From Bacteroidota bacterium (lineage in GTDB: Bacteria > Bacteroidota > Bacteroidia > Chitinophagales > Chitinophagaceae): DNA of 28,424 nt. The translations under genes were made by a program, and so were the position numbers. Shown piece by piece: positions 24,394 through 28,424 of this stretch. The notes below the pieces were generated by a model. It searched no databases. It was not told the DNA's origin and saw only the letters and a list, made by a program, of their open reading frames with translations. Where the stretch lies: positions 1-28,424 of the forward strand of contig JAEYUA010000167.1 in the NCBI GenBank assembly GCA_023433755.1, written 5' to 3'. Within the stretch, counting starts at the first letter, position 1, and every line of letters begins with the position of its first letter.

Positions 24394-25481
24394 GCTTCCT
24401 GGCCATTCCACAAAGCGCCTCCAATTGAATTTCGTCTTGCGCCTGTAACAGAAGAGAGTACGTTGTATTCCTGTCTCCAGCGCAAGACACCAATCAGCGC
24501 CATCACCAGTGCTTCCTTGTATTGAACGGTTGTTTCGTCGGGCACCACCACTTCCACACCGGAAAGTTTTAAAAATTCGGTCAGCCTTTCAACCAAAAAA
24601 CTGTTGAGGGCACCGCCACCCGTAACCATCATCTTTGATGGTTCATTTGAAACATGGATTTGTTTAACGGATTTTTCCAGTTGCTGTACGATATGCTCCA
24701 CGAAGGTTCGCAATTCATCGTTGTGGGTAAGGCCAAAGGAACGGATGAGCGGGTACACTTCATCGGTGCCGAAACTGTTGGCCAGTGATTTGGGGTGTGG
24801 CTGGTTGTAATAGGACAGTTGGTTCAGTTGCAGCAGCAGTCCCGCATGCACCTGTCCCATGGAGGCCATTTGTCCGCCCGCATCATAATTTTTATTCACC
24901 CTTTGTGCCAGCAGGTTCAATACCCTGTTGGCCGGGCAAACATCGAAAGCAGTATAACCTTCCTGCCTGTTAAAAGATATATTGGCAATACCACCCAGGT
25001 TAAGAAATAAGGAATACTCCTTCCATAATAATTTTTCCCCGATCGGCACAATTGGCGCACCCTGGCCACCGAAGGCTACATCAAGGGCCCGCAGGTCGCT
25101 TACCACAGGCAGCCCTGTAACCGCGGCTATGGCGGAACCATCACCCAACTGGGCCGTCATTTTTTGGGCAGGCATGTGAAAACTGGTATGTCCGTGTGAA
25201 GCAATGAGCGCCACTTTATAATGCAGGTTATACTGTTCAATGAACCTGTTCACCTGCTCACCCAGGTAATGGCCATAGGCTGCATGAAATAACTGGTATT
25301 CACGGGCATTTAAATGAATGGCATTTTCCAGTTTCGAGGTCCATTCATCATCATAAGGATAGCAGTCTGCGGCCAGCACCTGGAAATTCCAGTTGCCCGA
25401 CTGCTCCTCCAGTTCAGTAAAAACAATGTCCAGTCCATCGAGAGAGCTTCCGCTCATTAATCCGATTGCGCGGTAAATCAT
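24390..25481 (-). CDS. anmK: Anhydro-N-acetylmuramic acid kinase
   Basis: From ATG 25479-25481 the product is 363 residues, normal for AnmK. The ATP-binding N-terminus reads MIYRAIGLMSGSSLDGLDIV. Later motifs include SHGHTSFHMP, QLGDGSAIAA, FNLGGIANIS-type (FLNLGGIANIS) and VTGGGALNSFLVERL. AnmK phosphorylates and opens anhydroMurNAc released by lytic transglycosylases, producing MurNAc-6-phosphate for murein recycling. An in-frame start 14 codons upstream lies within the palindrome between the divergent promoters and is rejected. It is divergent from upp and convergent with ade. MurQ and other recycling partners are not in the window. Confidence 0.96.
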   Translation of the reverse strand: MIYRAIGLMSGSSLDGLDIVFTELEEQSGNWNFQVLAADCYPYDDEWTSKLENAIHLNAREYQLFHAAYGHYLGEQVNRFIEQYNLHYKVALIASHGHTSFHMPAQKMTAQLGDGSAIAAVTGLPVVSDLRALDVAFGGQGAPIVPIGEKLLWKEYSLFLNLGGIANISFNRQEGYTAFDVCPANRVLNLLAQRVNKNYDAGGQMASMGQVHAGLLLQLNQLSYYNQPHPKSLANSFGTDEVYPLIRSFGLTHNDELRTFVEHIVQQLEKSVKQIHVSNEPSKMMVTGGGALNSFLVERLTEFLKLSGVEVVVPDETTVQYKEALVMALIGVLRWRQEYNVLSSVTGARRNSIGGALWNGQEA

Positions 25482-25485
25482 GGGG

Positions 25486-25541
25486 TAAAGGTAAGAGACC
25501 GTGGACCATGGTCCATAGTCCATGGTCTCGCCCTATCTTTG
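25486..25541. promoter_or_regulatory. Back-to-back promoters of anmK and upp
   Basis: TACCTTTA (minus, 25486-25493) sits 4 nt before the anmK ATG. TATCTTTG (plus, 25534-25541) sits 5 nt before the upp ATG. Only 40 bp separate the two boxes, so both -33 regions fall in the same palindromic array (25495-25529). Confidence 0.5.
25495..25529. repeat. 35-bp near-palindrome made of five heptamers
   Basis: The block divides into five 7-nt units, with TGGACCA and TGGTCCA at its core, and is almost its own reverse complement: 15 of 17 symmetric pairs are Watson-Crick and one more is G-T. It includes the perfect 12-bp palindrome GGACCATGGTCC (25503-25514) and is bounded by GAGACC and GGTCTC. Confidence 0.85.
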
Positions 25542-25546
25542 TTTTC

Positions 25547-26197
25547 ATGGTAATCAATCTAAGTAAGGAACATTCACTGGTTAGCAACTGGGTAGCGGAA
25601 CTGAGAGATGTGAACATACAGGGAGACCGGATGCGTTTCCGCCGCAATCTTGAACGCATCGGCGAGGTAGCAGCCTTCGAGATCAGCAAGCGGCTGCCCT
25701 ATTCCCAGAAAGAGATCCAGACGCCCATGGGTTTTGCTATGTGTGATGTGCTTGAGGAGCAACCCATTCTCACCACTATTTTGAGGGCGGGACTGGCACT
25801 TCATAACGGGCTGCTGCACTATTTTGACAAAGCGGACAATGCTTTTGTTTCCGCCTACAGGAAACATAACCAGGATGGCAGTTTCGAAATTGCGCTGGAA
25901 TATCTTTCCTGTCCTGAGATCGATAACCGGATCCTGATCATTTCCGATCCTATGCTGGCTACCGGCGCGTCGCTGGTGAAGACCATTAAATATCTTAAAG
26001 AAGAAGGAAGTCCCAAGGCCTTTCATATTGTTACCGCCATTGCCTGCACCGTAGGAATTGAACTTGTGCGAAGGGAAGTTCCCGAAGCCATTATCTGGTG
26101 CGGCGCCATTGATGATGAACTGACCGCCAAGGGATATATCGTTCCGGGCCTGGGTGATGCAGGGGATTTGGCGTATGGGGCGAAGATTCAATCGTGA
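25547..26197 (+). CDS. upp: Uracil phosphoribosyltransferase
   Basis: From ATG 25547 the product is 216 residues, usual for Upp. It transfers phosphoribose from PRPP to uracil to make UMP. The PRPP loop is ISDPMLATGAS (132-142), and the uracil-binding hallmark GYIVPGLGDAGD (196-207) is near the C-terminus. TTILRAGLALHNGLL (76-90) is the conserved flexible-loop region before it. An upstream in-frame ATG at 25466 would run through anmK and the promoter and is rejected. The stop codon TGA (26195-26197) lies inside a CGTGAGG heptamer, so the extreme gene end is shared with the repeat. Confidence 0.94.
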   Translation: MVINLSKEHSLVSNWVAELRDVNIQGDRMRFRRNLERIGEVAAFEISKRLPYSQKEIQTPMGFAMCDVLEEQPILTTILRAGLALHNGLLHYFDKADNAFVSAYRKHNQDGSFEIALEYLSCPEIDNRILIISDPMLATGASLVKTIKYLKEEGSPKAFHIVTAIACTVGIELVRREVPEAIIWCGAIDDELTAKGYIVPGLGDAGDLAYGAKIQS

Positions 26198-26206
26198 GGC
26201 GTGAGA
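26193..26206 (+). repeat. Two heptamers of the GTGAG family at the upp stop
   Basis: CGTGAGG and CGTGAGA stand head to tail; the first contains the upp stop codon. The unit is the one seen in the array at 28192-28240. Confidence 0.55.
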
Positions 26207-26212
26207 GGAGGC

Positions 26213-26252
26213 CTATAGCCTATAGCCTTTGGCCATTGGCTTTGGCTTTGGC
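26213..26252 (+). repeat. Heptamer/hexamer array (CTATAGC, CTTTGGC)
   Basis: Four heptamers (CTATAGC twice, CTTTGGC, CATTGGC) continue into two hexamers TTTGGC, a drift of both sequence and period within 40 bp. Confidence 0.8.
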
Positions 26253-26285
26253 TACCAGACCTTTACGCTGTTTGCCCTGGCTACT

Positions 26286-26313
26286 GACTTCGGAGTTCTG
26301 ACTCCCGACTTTT
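26286..26313 (+). repeat. Heptamer array (GACTTCG family x4)
   Basis: GACTTCG, GAGTTCT, GACTCCC and GACTTTT stand head to tail, each keeping GA at positions 1-2 and T at position 4. It is 66 bp before the PorP/SprF start. Confidence 0.65.
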
Positions 26314-26378
26314 CTCCAGAAATTCTTCTTTGCCATTCCACCCCGATTCCGTAATTTCCACATCTAACTGTCGTGAGA

Positions 26379-27395
26379 ATGAGAAAGCTTATCTGCACCG
26401 TATTCATCCTGTCGGCCGCCCTTGTGGGCAAGGCACAGGATCCCAATTTTTCCCAGTTTTTTGTTTCACCACTTACGCTGAATCCGGCATTAACGGGAAA
26501 ATTTGACGGTGTGGTACGTGTGGCAGGTAATTACCGCAGCCAGTGGCCTACGATCTATAATGCCTATACCACTTATACCGCTTCAGTTGATGGAAATATC
26601 TTAAGAAACAGGATACCGGAAAATGACCAGTTTGGCGTGGGTATTCTTGGTTTTTCTGATAAGAGTGGACAGGGTGGCGCCCTTCAAAATAATTTTCTAT
26701 CACTATCAACAGCCTACCACAAAGCACTTGATGAAAATGGTTATCACCAGTTGGGATTGGGATTCCAGGGTACTTATGCAAGCAAGTTTCTTGATATCAA
26801 TAAAGTTTACTTCCAGGACCAGTTAACGGCCTTAGGTTTTACAGGGGTTACCAGCGAGATCTTTGACCAGTCCGAGATCACCATTTCCTATTTTGATATG
26901 AACCTTGGCTTGTTCTATAACGGAACGACCAATGGTGATAATAATTTCTACCTCGGTGCTTCCATGTACCATGTTGGCCGCCCGAAAGAATCTTTCCAGG
27001 GGGGCAATTATATTTTAGATCCCCGGGTAACCATCCAGGCGGGGGGCATGTTACCTCTTGGTGAATACAATGGCATCCATTTCAGTGCCATGCACAGCCG
27101 GCAGGCCAATGCGGTAAATACACAGATTGGCGGTGCGTATATGTGGAACCTGAATGGAGATGTTTCCTATAATTCTACCAACCTTTACCTCGGAAGCTGG
27201 TTCAGGTTTGGTGATGCCATCATTCCTTACGTGGGACTGGAGTTTGGCGAATTCCGACTTGGTGCTTCTTATGATGTGAACGTTTCTTCTTTGAAGCCTG
27301 GTTCTAATATGAGAGGTGGTGCTGAGTTTTCTCTGATCTATATCAAAAAGCCAAGCGACCCAAGCGCAAAAAAACTGAACTGCCCTAAATTCTGA
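26379..27395 (+). CDS. PorP/SprF family type IX secretion membrane protein
   Basis: From ATG 26379 the product is 338 residues with a signal peptide (MRKLICTVFILSAALVGKAQ). A GTG two codons earlier is a possible alternative. The family hallmark DPNFSQFFVSPLTLNPALTG follows immediately, and the remainder is an outer-membrane beta-barrel (GNYRSQWPTI, GLGFQGTYASKFLD, NFYLGASMYHVGRP, FRLGASYDVNVSSLKPG). PorP/SprF proteins work with the type IX secretion system and often assist surface attachment of a cognate adhesin. That adhesin is usually encoded just upstream; here the upstream gene is upp, so this is an orphan paralogue. It ends with a strong terminator. Confidence 0.92.
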   Translation: MRKLICTVFILSAALVGKAQDPNFSQFFVSPLTLNPALTGKFDGVVRVAGNYRSQWPTIYNAYTTYTASVDGNILRNRIPENDQFGVGILGFSDKSGQGGALQNNFLSLSTAYHKALDENGYHQLGLGFQGTYASKFLDINKVYFQDQLTALGFTGVTSEIFDQSEITISYFDMNLGLFYNGTTNGDNNFYLGASMYHVGRPKESFQGGNYILDPRVTIQAGGMLPLGEYNGIHFSAMHSRQANAVNTQIGGAYMWNLNGDVSYNSTNLYLGSWFRFGDAIIPYVGLEFGEFRLGASYDVNVSSLKPGSNMRGGAEFSLIYIKKPSDPSAKKLNCPKF

Positions 27396-27416
27396 TTCAT
27401 CAAAATAGTACGAATC

Positions 27417-27442
27417 AAGCCCTGCGTAAGCGGGGCTTTTTT
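27417..27442 (+). terminator. Intrinsic terminator after the PorP/SprF gene
   Basis: A 9-bp stem AAGCCCTGC/GCGGGGCTT (one U-G pair) with a GTAA loop is followed by four T and then TT. Confidence 0.88.
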
Positions 27443-27462
27443 CTGCACGCAGATTTCTTTGT

Positions 27463-27583
27463 TTCACGCAAAGACGCGAAAGCGCAAAGAAGAAGAGGAT
27501 ATTTTCACATTTTCCTATTGCGTCTTTTTTCCCTGGCGTCTTTGCGTGAATTCTCTTCGCGTGAAATCTCTTTGCGTGCTGAC
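27463..27583. repeat. TTTGCG-type repeat: octamers, inverted arms and 15-bp units
   Basis: The left part has three octamers (CGCAAAGA, CGCGAAAG, CGCAAAGA; 27467-27490). The right part has three 15-bp units (27539-27583), each with TCTT[TC]GCGTG. The 15-mer TTCACGCAAAGACGC (27463-27477) is the exact reverse complement of 27536-27550. The right half lies within the coding end of the glycosylase gene. Confidence 0.85.
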
Positions 27584-28191
27584 TTTTTTCCGCTGACATA
27601 AGGATTGCCGCCCAGGTAAAACCTATAATGCCATGCCGCATGCTCGCCTGCATAATCTACCCCGATGCGTGGCGAGGTGATGATATTTTCTCCAGGAACA
27701 TTGAATCCATCATCGGCAATGAATAATTTTTCATCCGTGAGTAAAGTATAACACTGCGAAGTATGAAATCCAAAGGCCTTTCCTACATTGCCGGGCCCTC
27801 GGGTTAAAGTATGATCCAGCTTTTTTTTGCCTGTACGTTCCAGCATGATGTCAATTCCTTCCATTGGCTCAACTGCCCGTATCAAAATCGCATGCGCTAC
27901 GCCTTTCACATTGGTGACGATGTTGAACATCTGGTGAATCCCATAACATAAATACACGTAAGCCCGCCCGCCTTCTCCAAAAATAACTTCCGTTCGCGGA
28001 GTAAGTCCTTTGAACGCATGAGAAGCCCGGTCTATTTCACCGGCATACGCTTCAGTCTCCACGATCCTTCCCGAAGTTTTTTTCCCATCCCATTTTGTGA
28101 CCAGCACTTTGCCAATAAGCTCTTTTGCTACGGTGAGCACATCGGGACGCTGGTAGAATGATAGGGGGAGAATGCGGGGGTGTTTTTTCAT
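27505..28191 (-). CDS. 3-methyladenine DNA glycosylase (AAG/MPG family)
   Basis: The 228-residue product belongs to the AAG/MPG base-excision glycosylases, which remove alkylated purines. The catalytic region is GRIVETEAYAGEIDRASHAF, with Glu45 as the water-activating residue. EGGRAYVYLCYGIHQMFNIV and TRGPGNVGKAFG are further family blocks. The fold ends at about YRFYLGGNPYVS (residue 200). Beyond this is a basic tail containing the five-residue units SARKE, ISREE and NSRKD (204-218), encoded by 15-bp repeats that resemble intergenic repeat DNA, then AREKRRNRKM. The tail is thus probably recent and repeat-derived. The start codon (28189-28191) abuts a heptamer array. Base excision function is strongly supported; the effect of the tail is unknown. 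Confidence 0.94.
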   Translation of the reverse strand: MKKHPRILPLSFYQRPDVLTVAKELIGKVLVTKWDGKKTSGRIVETEAYAGEIDRASHAFKGLTPRTEVIFGEGGRAYVYLCYGIHQMFNIVTNVKGVAHAILIRAVEPMEGIDIMLERTGKKKLDHTLTRGPGNVGKAFGFHTSQCYTLLTDEKLFIADDGFNVPGENIITSPRIGVDYAGEHAAWHYRFYLGGNPYVSGKKSARKEISREENSRKDAREKRRNRKM

Positions 28192-28240
28192 GAGTCGTGA
28201 GTCGTGAGTCGTGAGAAGTGAGACGTGAGACGTGAGACGT
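28192..28240 (+). repeat. Heptamer tandem array (GAGWCGT x7) abutting the glycosylase start
   Basis: Seven exact-length heptamers (three GAGTCGT, one GAGAAGT, three GAGACGT) fill 49 bp and begin at the base immediately before the glycosylase ATG, so they form its 5' UTR or promoter. Confidence 0.92.
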
Positions 28241-28306
28241 GAAAAAGTTTCTGGCTGTCTAAGTTAAATCTTTTCATATTTCACAAAACAATCAAGGGAA
28301 TGAACT

Positions 28307-28424
28307 CACGCCTCACCAATCTTCGCTGAAGCTTGCGCCTCCGCTATAGCTTCAGCGCACGCGGACGGCAGGCGCGGCGTCTCACGTCTCACGATTCACG
28401 TCTCACGCCTCACCAGCCTTCGCT
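28307..28424 (+). repeat. Composite repeat: 97-bp-spaced direct repeats, hairpin and heptamers
   Basis: A 21-bp sequence beginning CACGCCTCACCA and ending CTTCGCT occurs at 28307-28327 and 28404-28424 (19 of 21 identical). Between them lie a perfect 10-bp inverted repeat CGCTGAAGCT/AGCTTCAGCG (28324-28333, 28348-28357, 14-nt loop) and five heptamers of the GTCTCAC family (28379-28413), the reverse complement of the unit at 28192-28240. The element continues past the window edge. Confidence 0.8.

Noticed and set aside
27051..27653. A 200-codon minus-strand frame across the PorP/SprF end and the repeats
   Set aside because: It is antisense to a well-supported gene, and its repeated HAK-type peptide comes from the TTTGCG repeat read in a different frame from the glycosylase.
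28192..28424. CRISPR array at the right edge
   Set aside because: Units are 7 bp with no spacers, and the 21-bp repeat occurs only twice with a 76-bp interval containing a hairpin. No cas gene is near.

Overview
The window looks like chromosomal DNA of a Bacteroidota bacterium, most likely from the Chitinophagaceae or a close relative. The signs are a PorP/SprF type IX secretion protein, a TonB-dependent receptor with a carboxypeptidase-like N-terminal domain, a long bS16, a YceI protein, many signal peptides ending in AQ, almost no Shine-Dalgarno sequences, and promoter boxes of the Bacteroidota form TTG / TAnnTTTG. Organism identity is inferred from these family traits, not from a database match.

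Layout. 1-2371 (minus strand): start of ffh, an outer-membrane porin-like protein and a YceI protein. 2699-5080: rpsP and rimM on plus, with a secreted hypothetical and a DinB-family protein on minus. 5226-9419 (plus): DNA polymerase IV, a Tat-exported CFI-box protein, an M20 dipeptidase and an Hsp15-like S4 protein. 9549-10154: a lone receiver protein facing a 69-residue helical protein. 10456-14327: a TonB-dependent receptor overlapping a PepSY membrane protein, probably a metal or siderophore uptake pair. 14518-15201: trmD. 15592-18938 (minus): a CHASE3 hybrid histidine kinase, a two-helix membrane protein and a LytTR response regulator. 19027-22140 (minus): a 1037-residue BNR/Asp-box protein. 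22738-26197: three salvage genes, ade, anmK and upp. 26379-28191: PorP/SprF and 3-methyladenine DNA glycosylase.

ffh, rpsP, rimM and trmD, which form one operon in many bacteria, all lie here in relative order but are pulled apart by about 14 kb of unrelated genes.

No tRNA, rRNA, transposase, integrase, CRISPR array or phage gene was seen, and the protein-coding content is mostly ordinary. The unusual layer is between the genes. There are many short tandem arrays with strict 6-, 7-, 8- or 15-nt periods whose sequence differs from site to site while the period is kept. They sit hard against start or stop codons, between divergent promoters, or inside a gene end. One forms a near-perfect 35-bp palindrome between anmK and upp, one abuts the start codon of the glycosylase gene, and one has become a basic pentapeptide-repeat tail on that glycosylase. 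A second signal is a near-leaderless promoter layout (TAnnTTTG or TAnnTTTA, then 3-5 nt, then the start codon) at six genes. This also moves the likely start of polymerase IV.
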